Positions 21,301-32,479 of a stretch of 64,000 nt of DNA are shown here, in pieces. The notes beneath the pieces were generated by a model. It did not search any database. It was not told the origin of the DNA and saw only the letters and a program-made list of their open reading frames with translations. A program made the position numbers and the translations under genes. The stretch spans positions 23,606,001-23,670,000 of the forward strand of contig CM075673.1 of the NCBI GenBank assembly GCA_037962975.1. The letters run 5' to 3'. How positions within the stretch are numbered: position 1 is the stretch's first letter; every line of letters begins with the position of its first letter. This DNA is from Clitoria ternatea (taxonomy: Eukaryota; Streptophyta; Magnoliopsida; Fabales; Fabaceae).

Positions 21301-23830
21301 CCTCAGTTTGCTGGCAAGCTGCCTTCTGTTTCTCTGGGCCCAATCTCCTTTTCTTCTGGGCTACCGGTTTCGTCTCTGGATAGACGGATAATTTATGACA
21401 GCAGAAAGCAGGATCTATACCAGGCATATCGGCTGCAGTCCATGCAAAGAGGTCTTTAAATTCTTGCAGGAGTGTTAGTAGTCGCTGCTCCATCTCTGTA
21501 TCTAGCTTGTCATTGATATGGGTGATCTTTTCCGGAGAATCTCCCAAGACGATGTCCCTGGAACTTCCATCCGGTGTGGGCTTTAATGGGTTGGACGGAT
21601 CAATGTTCAAATCCGCCCTAGGGTCCAGGTCGACAAGGCTTACAGATCCAGCAGCTGCTCCAGCATCATTGAGTTTCCTCTTTTTATTGGAGGCATCCAG
21701 CTTTGTCATGTTGAGGCTAAGGTTGTAACAGTACCTAGCTATCTCTTGATCACCCCGGATAGATGAAACAGAATTATCCTTGTCAATGAATTTGATAAGG
21801 AGATGTGGGGTTGATACAATTACCTCCATTGCATTTAGTGTGGGGTGGCCTATGATGCCATTAAATGGTGATTTGACATCAATCACTAGCACTCGGGACT
21901 TAACCGTCCTGGCCCCTGGTTCGCCTTCAAACGAAATAAGGGTATCAAGATACCCTTTGGTCGACTGCTTTGCTCCGTTGAAAGCTGTTAGTTCCTGCGT
22001 ATAAGGTTGTAAGTCTGAGTCTTTAAAACCCATCCTTTCAAAGCAATTATAGAAAATAACATCGCAGGAACTTCCCTGGTCAACAAGGATTCTTCGGACG
22101 TCCTTGTTGGCTATCACCGCTGTGATGACCACAGCATCATCACCACCAGGAATGGTCGGGCCAAAATCCTCATCAGAGAAAGAGATTGTTGGAGCCTCAA
22201 TCCCACCTCTGAAAGGGCGATTGTCTTTGACTTTCCCCTGCACAGATAGAATCATTCTATGATGATTCTTACGAGCTGTAATTGAAGCTCCTCCTCCGGC
22301 GAATCCTCCAGCAATCATGTCAATGACTTCACGCCGACCTTGACGTTGTTGCTGAGGATTGCCGTCCTTGTGCGCTACTTCATCGGTCATCACACCCTTC
22401 TGTTTCTCCGAAGCAGAGAATTTTCTGACCGGGTTACGATTATTGTCATCCCCGTCATCTGGATCCCTTTCTCTTTTCTCATTCCGATCTACTCTGTCAA
22501 AAGATTTCTCTTTGAACAGGTATTGTTTTAACTTGCCTTCTCTAATTAGCGTCTCAACCGCGTTCTTTAGAGCTTGGCATTCATCAGTGGAATGACCATT
22601 CTGTTCGTGAAAATCGCAGTATTTGTGGGGATTTCCTGGCCTTTTCATGGGAGCTGGCCTTCTGATGCCATATATGCTGAAAGCTGGCCATCCAACCTCT
22701 CTCAAAATCTGAGATGGTTTGGCAGATAGTTGTGCATAATGGCTGAAGGAGTTAACATGCCTTTCTCGAGGTCGAGGAGAGTGGTTATTGACTCTGGGAT
22801 TGGTGAATGGCCTCTCCATGCGCTCTGACCTCGTTTTCTCCTTACCCTTCTAGGCTTGGGAAGGTGGTGCTGATGGCTTCTTCTTTGCAGCTATGGCCTC
22901 CAAGTGCATCTCTATACTCACGTATTTGGAGGCTTTTTTCCTGAACTCCTCAAAAGTTACAGGAGGGCTTTTCGCTAAAGAGAGAGCAAAAGCTGATCCT
23001 GGCTGCAACGCCTCAATAACGATATGCAGCTTAATAGACTCTGTGAGGTTAGGAACCAGGGCTGCTTCCTTGTAGAACCTCTTCAAGAAGTCTTTTAAGC
23101 CTTCGTTTTCACCTTGCTTAATCTGAGCCAAGGTATGAGACGTCCTGGGCACATCTCTGGAGATGACAAAGTGAGTTTCAAAAGTAGCTGCCATCTCAGC
23201 CCAAGAATCTATGGATCCAGAAGGTAAACCTTTAAACCATCCGAGGGCCTCCTCAGATAATGTTCGAGGGAACATTCGGCACATCACATCTTCATCAGCC
23301 CCCAAGTACATGGCTTCAAATACGTAAGCATCAAGGTGCTTAGTAGGATCAGTTTCTCCATTGTATTTTCCAATGGAAAGTGGCTGAGTAGTTTGAAGGT
23401 GCTTGGGGATGTGGATGCTCATAAGTCTCCTTGAAAAAGGAACTTTTAGCTTGTAAGACACTGGAGGTGCTGCCGTTGACTCCCTCTTCCTTCGGGAAGC
23501 CTCATCTTCAGAATCACGAGTTTGTTCTTCCTCGTCAAACGTAGGGATCTTTGAGTATTGGAGAGTGGTGGACTTTTCACCATCAGTTGTACGGGGGGTG
23601 TTTCGCGTGCGGGATGATTCTTTATCCTCGCTTTGCCTTCTCTCTCTTCGCAATTCAGCGAGTTCCCTCTGAAGTTGGCTGATCAGCTCATCACGAGGAT
23701 CAGGATTAGACACTGTTACTATTTTCTTTGAGCTGCCCCCATGAGAATCAAAGTTGAGCTTCCTGAAGACGTTGGGGTTAGTTCTGTCTTCAGGCTGATT
23801 TTCTACGAAATCATGTGCTTCCACTTCCAT
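18359..23830 (-). pseudogene. gag-pol: gag-pol of element B, one in-frame TAG
   Basis: A single reading frame from ATG at 23830 (MEVEAHDFVEN...) to the stop at 18359, broken only by TAG at 22852-22850 after PSQA. Gag is the first 326 residues with the Retrotrans_gag core. Past the stop come the zinc-knuckle variant CDFHEQNGHSTDEC, protease (DQGSS), RT (YIDD), RNase H, second RNase H (YVDGSS) and integrase (HHCC, TDNGTQ), as in element A. A has CAG where B has TAG, and B has CAA where A has TAA, so each copy lost the frame independently by a C-to-T change. B keeps about 20 bp in gag that A lost. This suggests one uninterrupted Gag-Pol of about 1,820 residues for the family. Confidence 0.92.
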
Positions 23831-23876
23831 TGTGGATTACTTGCTCTTTTCAATAGATATGGGAATAACTTTATCG

Positions 23877-23895
23877 CGTCCCACCGGGCGTGCCA
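23877..23895 (-). other. Primer binding site of element B
   Basis: Same TGGCACGCCCGGTGGGACG as in element A, on the minus strand, one base from the LTR end at 23897. Confidence 0.75.
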
Positions 23896-23896
23896 A

Positions 23897-24627
23897 TGGT
23901 CTGTCCTGAACCGGGGTCTAGAGATCCGGACTCAAGTCAGTCACAAACAGTATGTAAATATAGTATAGGAGACCGGATGTATGAGTATCCGGTGTAGGTA
24001 TCCGTTGTCCTTGAGCGGAGAGAGTGGACTGGACGTTCTGGAGGTCCTTCACACCGACCTAACGCGTTGAAGTGGGTGAATGGTGGTGTCACCTGCAATG
24101 ATTCTCCGACGCTCAAGTCAGTGATCATATTCCAAGTAAGGAATGTATTTTTTGAGAGTAATCGTGCATAGAATCAGTTAAAAGATCCCTCACTTCATTA
24201 TTGAAATGAGTTCATATACCTGATTGGCTCGTTTTTCGAGGACTCGTTAGTGGGGAACCACTAACTCCCATTAGCATTATTATATTGCGCACTTACCAGC
24301 ATGATTGGGTCAAGTGGCTATTTTATATTGAGCATAGAGAATATAGACTAGGATTAGGGAACAAGTTGACCATTCCCGTGAGCAGAATTTGGCTCGTAGT
24401 GCAGGGAATTATTGATCGATCCCTGTAGCAATTATCCTTGTCTTTAGCACAGTGACGTGTGTATTGTCCGATGTCATGGTGTTATCCTGAACAACCGGTA
24501 TAGGGAGAACGCCTGATACGGAATTACAGTCTGGATGTATACCGATGACACCGGTTACACGTTGATGTCTTGACAAAGACGTTGAAATATGCCTTGCAGG
24601 TCGGATACCGGTATTGAGACCGGATCA
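23897..24627 (-). repeat. 5' LTR of element B
   Basis: 731 bp on the minus strand, from TGATCCGG at 24627 to GACAGACCA at 23897. The outer end abuts an ATT microsatellite, so a target duplication cannot be told from the repeat. Confidence 0.92.

Positions 24628-24702
<75 letters not shown>
24628..24702. repeat. ATT microsatellite
   Basis: About 25 uninterrupted ATT units directly outside the LTR of element B. An open frame reading poly-isoleucine through it is an artefact. Confidence 0.95.
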
Positions 24703-24965
24703 TTATTTTTGTTATTATTATTTACCCGTATAAAAGGGTGTTCACATTTTTTCTTAAAAATTAAATCTTATGTTAAACTTATTTTTTATAATTATTATTT
24801 TTTATTTTTTGGTATTTTTTTTTTTGAAAATTTTAAATGGACCCGGACAAAATTTGGTAGCAACAATGTAATTGGTTTTATGATATATGTTGCCTTAGGA
24901 TTGATAAAGATGATTACTTTGATATATGTGCAAGTGTAGTGGATGCCTAAGGCATTTCTTTATAA
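24703..24965. other. AT-rich spacer
   Basis: Low-complexity T-rich sequence after the microsatellite. No gene seen. Confidence 0.6.
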
Positions 24966-25600
24966 TCTAGTTGATGGTAATGGTTGATGATATTAATATA
25001 TAATCCGGTCGTGATATCAACCCATGGGCAATACAGTAATTTGACCATAATCTGTCATTCAGGACCAATATCCCATATAGCTTGGTGTCACAACACCAAC
25101 ATTTCAGTATCACGAGCAAGGTTCCTGAATTGACTCCAATATGTGTCATTCTCTTAACATCGGAAAGTCAAAGTTGACTTATATATCAACGTGTTAAACA
25201 AAGTAACTTGCAAAGTGACTAATTGGTAGGTTGAGTCGTTTGGAAACGTCTCTTTCATGTGTCAGCCTTTTTACGAAGGATCAGAGCCGTATTGACATGG
25301 TGTACGTGAAACTTCATGAGAAAGAAGGCTCTTTCTCTACCTCCAGGTATAAATACCTATGCTTCAATGTAACAAAGGTAGAACATTCTCTCTATAACTT
25401 ATGATGAGCTCTGATATTCCCATTGAATATTCACTGACTTAAGTGTCAGAGTGTCCTTATAGGTGACACCTTCTTTCACCCCACAACGCGTAAGGCTAGT
25501 GATTTGGTACGGGGAATCACTCCAAGACCTTTATTTCCCTACTAGAATAGAAGATATAATACCGGATCCCCCACTGGACCAGTGTAAAATTTAAGCTCAC
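24966..25600 (-). repeat. Decayed LTR related to the A/B family
   Basis: The stretch 25425-25530 (ATTCACTGACTTAAGTGTCAG, split at 25428-25448, then GGTGACACC and CACAACGCG) resembles the end of the A/B LTR (ATCACTGACTTGAGCGTCGG, GGTGACACC, CTTCAACGCG near 895-962). A TATAAATA box lies near 25349. The likeness is on the + strand, so the remnant probably reads + despite the uncertain ends; no partner LTR or coding part was found. Confidence 0.45.
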
Positions 25601-26507
25601 AATTATTATCAATGACTATCGAGAGGCCAGCCCTTACACCCCGACATAGACCAGTTTAATATATATATATATATGGTAATGGCATGATACCATGAGAATG
25701 TATATGATATCTGATGACCAAGGATTGTATTGTGGCACGGAGCCATTGGTTGATATTGTGTGACTATGCGTAGATGATTGTGGTAGTATATATGTATATG
25801 TGTATGTATGTGTTGTGATTGCATGGCATTGGGACAATTACATGTGTATGTTAAGCAAGATATTATAAGTATTGATTGTAACTAAAGTAAAGTGCCAATG
25901 TAGTATTGAATAATGATAATTATGAATGGTATGATGGGCCTAAAAGTAGCAAGGTTCATGTGAGACTTGGTAAAAATGAATGTCTGGGTGAGTATTGATA
26001 GATACCATAAGTAGGAGAACATGTTCGTAGTATAAGAACGACCAATTGAATTGAAAGGGTGATTTTGAGTTTTAGTGGGATCTGGAGTCCCCGAAAGGCG
26101 TCCTTAGAACCCTAGGCATATTTAGAAGGTCTGTATGCAAAGAAATTACCAATTGATTTGCATTTGAAGTGATTTGATGCAGTAGTTGTTTGAAATAGAA
26201 TCAAACTACATTTTAGTGCATATCTCCATGAATCGGAGGAATCTTAGAGCAGGTTGCGCCTGCAGTTCCGAAATGAATCCTAGATAGTACCCACAAAGTT
26301 TCGTAGCAATCAGAGTTATAACAGGTAAGATAGAGTGTGTGGTAGTTGGCCTGGAGGCCAAATTGCTGCAAATCTTGCTCAAGCAAGATTAAGCTCGCCT
26401 GGGTGAAAATCAGAGAAAATTAAGGGTGGCCACGGGAGAAATCTCGCTTGAACGAAATTCAATGGAGGAGCTACTGGAGGATTCTCGTTCAAGCGAGTGA
26501 AAAAAAT
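25601..26507. other. Noncoding stretch with short AT repeats and GCTCAAGC words
   Basis: A TA dinucleotide run lies at about 25657-25674. Near 26370-26500 there are words like CTTGCTCAAGCAAG and CTCGTTCAAGCGAG that resemble the palindrome cluster at 44905-45470. No gene recognised. Confidence 0.5.
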
Positions 26508-26510
26508 ATA

Positions 26511-26547
<37 letters not shown>
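26508..26547. repeat. AT dinucleotide microsatellite
   Basis: A run of about 17 AT units within AT-rich surroundings. Confidence 0.9.
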
Positions 26548-26552
<5 letters not shown>

Positions 26553-29500
26553 AACCTATTGTTTATTACTAGGAAAATTTTCAATATAAAAAATTTACCC
26601 TAATTTTATTGGATCTTAGAATAAATTATAGAAATTGAAAAGCGAATGTTTCATATAGTATACCTATAATACATGCTAGATCCTATTGGCTATTTGGCAT
26701 AACCTTAACTACCAGTAGGAGGTCTTAGTAACATTTATACCATATGTGATTTATTATTGACACTAGATGTTATAAGTTAATTATATACTAGGATAGGCAT
26801 AGTGTCTATATCAATATCATGAGCAAACCAACTTTGTTAATATGATTTATAATTTCCATTTCATTGGTGCAATTGATATAATGATGTGTTTGATTATTCT
26901 AAAATTTCGTGTTGGAGCCTTGTTCATAGAAAAAGTCTCCATCGAATGAAATTTTATATTCTTTTGTAAGACTGGTATAAGATTATTACCATAAGGGATA
27001 CATGAGGGTTTTAATATTATTTATTTGGTACTAAACAGGAGTATACGTTTTGCAAGTTTTTAATTCTATTTGAGTTAACATGTGGTAAAAAAAATAAATG
27101 AACCAAGTAGCCTAATAATTTTTAGGTGGAGCCCGTACACTTCATAACACAATGATGGAAAGGGTGTTTTGTTTGGATACACAACTCGGGTTTGACCAAC
27201 TCTAAAAATACATGTCAGACGGAATTTTAATTATCTTGAACGGCGTGAAGAATCAATATCAACCCTTAAATTTCTCTATTTTTCCAACTTTGTTTCTTCA
27301 ACTGAAAACCAAACGGACAGAGTAACTTAACAAGAAGGTGTTTATTTATTTCAACGGATAAACAGGGAAGTGAAAGATGCATTGTTTGTGGTTTTGAAGA
27401 TGTTTCGTTGAAATTGCATGGTCAAATATGTCATCCTTTTGTCTGATAGGCTAAACTCGTGTAGCTTTAAGCACATTGCAATTTCACACGAGTGGGGACA
27501 TGATGAATTAGAAGTGTTTAGTTTATTTGGTTTGACAAATTTTTTTAAAAAAATTATAATTTAAAATTATAATTGTTTTAAAAAATATAAAAGATCAATA
27601 TTAATTTTTAAATTTTTTATTTTTATAATTTTATTTATCTAATTATATATCAACCGGACAATAAACCAACAACCCTGCCAAATGCATTATGCTTATGCTC
27701 TGCTGGATTCTTCCTTTATTCATTTATCACGTTCCACCTTGGACTTGGAGTTGATTTTTATCATCCTTTTAAAGTCAAATCTTGCGTTTTCTTCTTCCTT
27801 TATGGATATAGTATTTTTAACATTATCATCAAAAGATGGAAAGGAGGAGAGAGAATTTTAAATAATTAAAAGCTTAACACATTTTTTGTTACTACCAGAC
27901 GACGTAATAACAAATCTCTCTCTAAATTATACGTGTATCAAACAATTGTATGATTATAAAATATCATTATATTCCCACAAACGAAAACAAATCTAACATA
28001 TATGATTAAAAGTCAAGTGAGGTCCTATATGAGAAGATGAATTGAGCGAAATAACGTTTGCGTGTGGATAATTAATACTACTATGAAGGAAGACACATAA
28101 CTAATAACCAAATTAAAAAAAGTTAAAGCTGGGAACAATGAACTTAAACTCGCTCCTGTCGGTGGGGTAATAGGGCCTAAAACTTTTCTTTTGTTTTGCA
28201 ACAGCAACATTCAACAGGAAGACCAAGTCCAAATCACTGAATTATGCAGTGTGAATCTTCATTTCAACTTTTTTTTTTTTTTATAAATTTTTTGGCTCAG
28301 AGTCATGGTTAAACAAAATGTGTGCATAGATGTTTTTTTAACATACTTATATCCGTTTAATTTTTTAAACAATTATAGAATACATTATATGTTGGCAAGG
28401 GTACTTTGAAAATTCATATTTTCGATGAATTAGGCATATACTTAGTTGACTATATAAAATATTGATACTAATGATATATTAAAATTAAACTCATTAGCTG
28501 TTAAAAAAATTATAATCAGTAATTATGCCATGAAAGAACTTTTTTTCAACATATAAAGGGATTACTAATTTTAATTTATAATTTTTTTATAATTTATACA
28601 GATAAATGGAGTTAGTTAAATCAATTTTTTTAGCTTATCTTTTACTTGGTAACTGACCGATAGTATTTTTATTTGGTTACAAAACTTATGATTTTACATC
28701 CGATTTATAATGAGTTGTTTTATCATGAGGGATTATGTTACATGTGAATAAATTCTTAGATAATATTATTATATGGCTAAGTCTATCGATATTCACAACA
28801 TTTGTAATAACCGAATATAAATCCTGTATTATATTGCTTAATTCTATGTTATAGTCTTGTTGAGAATAACTAATTGCTAGATGTAATATAAATTAACATG
28901 AGTTAAACATATTTTTCAATTAAATATGTATTTATTTATTTAGTTATTTTGTGAAAAATCATGCATTTATTACTACATGTAAAATTATAAAACAACATAA
29001 TAGTTCCGTCCCAGGAGAGATTTTGTTAATTTTAATATAAGAATCATATTAAAATGTAAATAACATTAATTATTTTTTTACTAAAATGCCCTTAATAGGA
29101 AAAGAGTAAAATATGTAAATTTTAATAATAGTAAAATAGTAATTTTAAAAAGCTAATATAATTTATAGATATATTAAATAAATTTAATTACATTAACTAA
29201 CATATCTTAAAAATTAAAATTAATTAGAAGCGTATAATTCCTCCGCCTTAATTTACTAAAACAATAAGATAATATATAATTAATTATAACATTATGTACG
29301 AGACATATAATAGGGATCCAATTCAATGTTATAAGTAATATTGCATGCAAGGATTCAATGTTTCAGGTTACTGTGGTCAATGTTATCAGTAAAATTCATT
29401 GTAAGTTACATGCAGATAAGCCTCACATGACTACTATCAAAAGTAAAAGGATACGAACGTGTTTTGATATTTATTTATTTATTTAGTTAGATTAAGAAGT

Positions 29501-32479
29501 GCGTTTCGATTTTATCATGATAAAACTAGTTACATCAAAAAATTTATTATAGTAAATCAGAAAACAAGTTATATATTTTCACTTAATCAATTCTTGTTAG
29601 TGAAGTTGAATCACATCGACATAAAGATTTTATTAATAAATAAATATATACTATAAGTAATTTTGTAAGTGTTTACTGAAACCTAAAATCTTTTGCTGCA
29701 TATTGCTGTACATTTTAGATTTATTGTTAGAAGACTAATTTTATAAGAACCAAACCACAAAGGCAAAATGAGCTTCCAATTAAGATCTTTCAGTCCCAAA
29801 TTTGGTGAAATTCTGATGAATCCAGGCTTCTCTTCCAAGGCTAAAAGACACACTCCATCTTTTTGGTCAATAAAATGATTCCAAAAATTCATCACATGAT
29901 CACAAGCTCTAATGACATGCATGACAAGAGCACATTAGCATCTCAAGTATAAATCGCAATCAAGAATCTTCCATCTTTTTCTTTCCTCAGTGCCATGAAT
30001 TATCTTTTAAAGAAAAAATTTTGTGATTTATTTTTAAAAACTTTAATCACTCACCTCAAATAAATATAATCCATTTTAAAAACTCTACTAACAAATAAAA
30101 TTAAAAAAGTGCCTACCAAATATTTCAAACCTCATTGGTTTAATTTATTTGTAATTAAATGCTATCATGAGATTTTATGTATAGGCATAGTTGAATCAAC
30201 TGGATTCTTATCTAATAAGCAATTTTGTTGTGTTCAGTTTGTAAGTTTTCAAAGAAAATAGAAAATTATTCTTGAAAAGTTAGAAACATAGAAAATATAT
30301 TTTTTATAAAATATTTAAAAAAAATTTATAGAAAACTGAGTTTTTATTTTTTTAAGAAAAACAAAAAAGTCTTTAAAAAAGTTTTACAAGAAAACAAAAA
30401 AGTAAAAAAGTTTTTAAAGAATTTTTATAACTATGATAGAAAATGAAAATTTTAAAAAATAAACAGAAAACTTTTTTAAAAAACTAAAATAATTTTACAA
30501 CTCTCTTTTCACACTCATTTTTCATTATTATTTATTTATTTTAATACTATTAAAATATCACGGCTCACAAATTATTCTCATTTTAATACTTATTTATTTT
30601 TCTTCTAAAGGTTCTATTATTTATGTTATTATTAACTTATTTATTTTAATACTATTTTAATATATTTTTACAGTGTCGTATATTTCTAAAAATTGATATT
30701 TTACTATTAAACTTTATTTAACAATCATTAAAAAATGAGTTACAAACCAAAATAATTGGTCGTTGAATATGACATGTGTGTCGCTAAAACATTCAACCAC
30801 CTAATTTTATTATGAAACTGTGTTCATCACAAAGTGCTTGTCGCTAACTTAATTAGCATTAGGGAGTTCGGTAACAAATTGTCACTGATTTTACCTTGCA
30901 AATATCCAATTGCTAACTTATTCACCATGGCGTCTTCTTAAACGAGGTAACGTGATTAGTGATGGATTTATCTGTATCTAAATTTTGTCGGTAAAGTTTA
31001 ACACACTCTCATTACTGACAAAGTTTTCTGTAAATATCACAACTGGTTCTTATTAGCACAGATTATTTTATTTTAGTATCTGAAATGAAAATTGTTTCCC
31101 TAGGTTAGGCGGTGGTCCCCACCACCTCCTGGAATACTTTAATGTCATTAGAGGGTTAGTTAGTGTAAGTCATATTCTAATGGACTAAGCCCATGTTGTA
31201 ACCGGGATATAAAAGTACTTGCCGCACATTTTGTAAAGGCAATTAACACATTATTGAGATTTATTAGATTTAATATCTAGAGGAACTCTTTAGGGTTTTT
31301 GTGTTTACATTCTGTATGTAAACAAAAATGATTTGGTCATAATAAAGTTTGTGTAGCTAAATGAAGGACGAAAAATTTTGTTTGCCATGAGATTAATAAT
31401 GGATACGTGTTTATAACACTAATATATAGCGTACTATCCGTCGTTAAAGCTATTATCTCTTTATTTTTTTTATCATTGATTTAATGACGAATCCATCACC
31501 AGTAGTAATATAATATAATAAATGTAAAACATTAACATGTATAGTAAATGTAAATCAAATCCCCAAAACAATAAACTAATAAAGATCCAAAACAAACAAA
31601 ATTTTAAATGCGTATTTGGATGAACCTCAAATTTTGTTAACAATAACATTGACTCTTAAAAAATAGTCATTTCAAAATATTATTTTATTAACATGCACCT
31701 ATCAATTAATTTCTAAAAATAAAAAATGTCAAAAGGTAGTTATAAATATAGAATAATAAAAAATATTAATAAATGTAATTAATATTCCTGATATCTATAA
31801 AATGTCAGGTTTATTTTATAAAATTATATATATAACTTCTTTATATAAGATAGTACTTCACATTTTACTGATGAATATTGATCTAAGTGGTATGTGACTT
31901 GATAATGTTTAAATAAGATTTTATATTTGAGTTTCAAGATTTTATGTATGAAAAAAAATCTTATCGAAAGAGATATATGTGGAAAACTAAAAGAAAATCT
32001 TATATTTTAATCTTATATCTTTAATCCTTTTAAATATTATTCTTCAATTTTAATCGATCCACTTGTTGTAACTTTTTTATTTTAAGTTTTTTTATCTCTT
32101 TAATTTAATTTACTTTTTATATAAAAAAAGAATCTTTATTACACTCTAAAATTATAATTTGTTTTTCTTTTGGCTGTTTTAAAAGTTGGGTTTTGATCAA
32201 CACGTGTCTTCTAAGCTCCATAAACTGTCGCTCTCGGGGCGCGAAGCATATGATGCATTTTGGTGCAACGCGAATTGCAGATGCATCACTACCCACCACC
32301 AAAAAAGCATGTTCATCGTGGTTAAAATTAAATAAAACTGAAAGCATTAACTAAATTATTAAGTATACTAATCAATTTATAAAGTAAGAACAATTGAAAA
32401 GTAGAAAAGTAAATTTCGACACGAACGAACGTAATTTAAGACGGATTGTATCGGTAACCGGTAAAGATTAAGAATATGG
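26548..32479. other. AT-rich intergenic DNA
   Basis: About 5.9 kb without a supportable gene on either strand; the longest frames are short and unrelated to known proteins. Between 30760 and 31510 several GTCGCTAA / CGTCGTTAA words and an end-like CCAGTAGTA hint at a decayed DNA transposon. GGGATATAAAAGTACTTGC near 31205 looks like a TATA box of an LTR remnant. Both are weak. Confidence 0.55.

Larger units (their letters stand above)
16915..24627 (-). mobile_element. Element B, right-hand part: same family, opposite strand, split by element A
   Basis: From its 5' LTR end at 24627 the element reads leftwards: LTR, primer site, gag-pol, spacer, then interruption by A at 16915. It resumes at 396 and runs off the window at base 1. 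Its pol and spacer are near-copies of A in inverted orientation. The 3' LTR and most of its antisense genes are outside the window. Confidence 0.92.

Noticed and set aside
22850..22852. TAG between gag and pol of B as programmed readthrough
   Set aside because: Copy A has CAG at this codon, so a C-to-T mutation is simpler. One more intact copy with TAG would reopen the question.
24589..24939. Open frame with a long poly-isoleucine run
   Set aside because: Created by the ATT microsatellite; no protein features.
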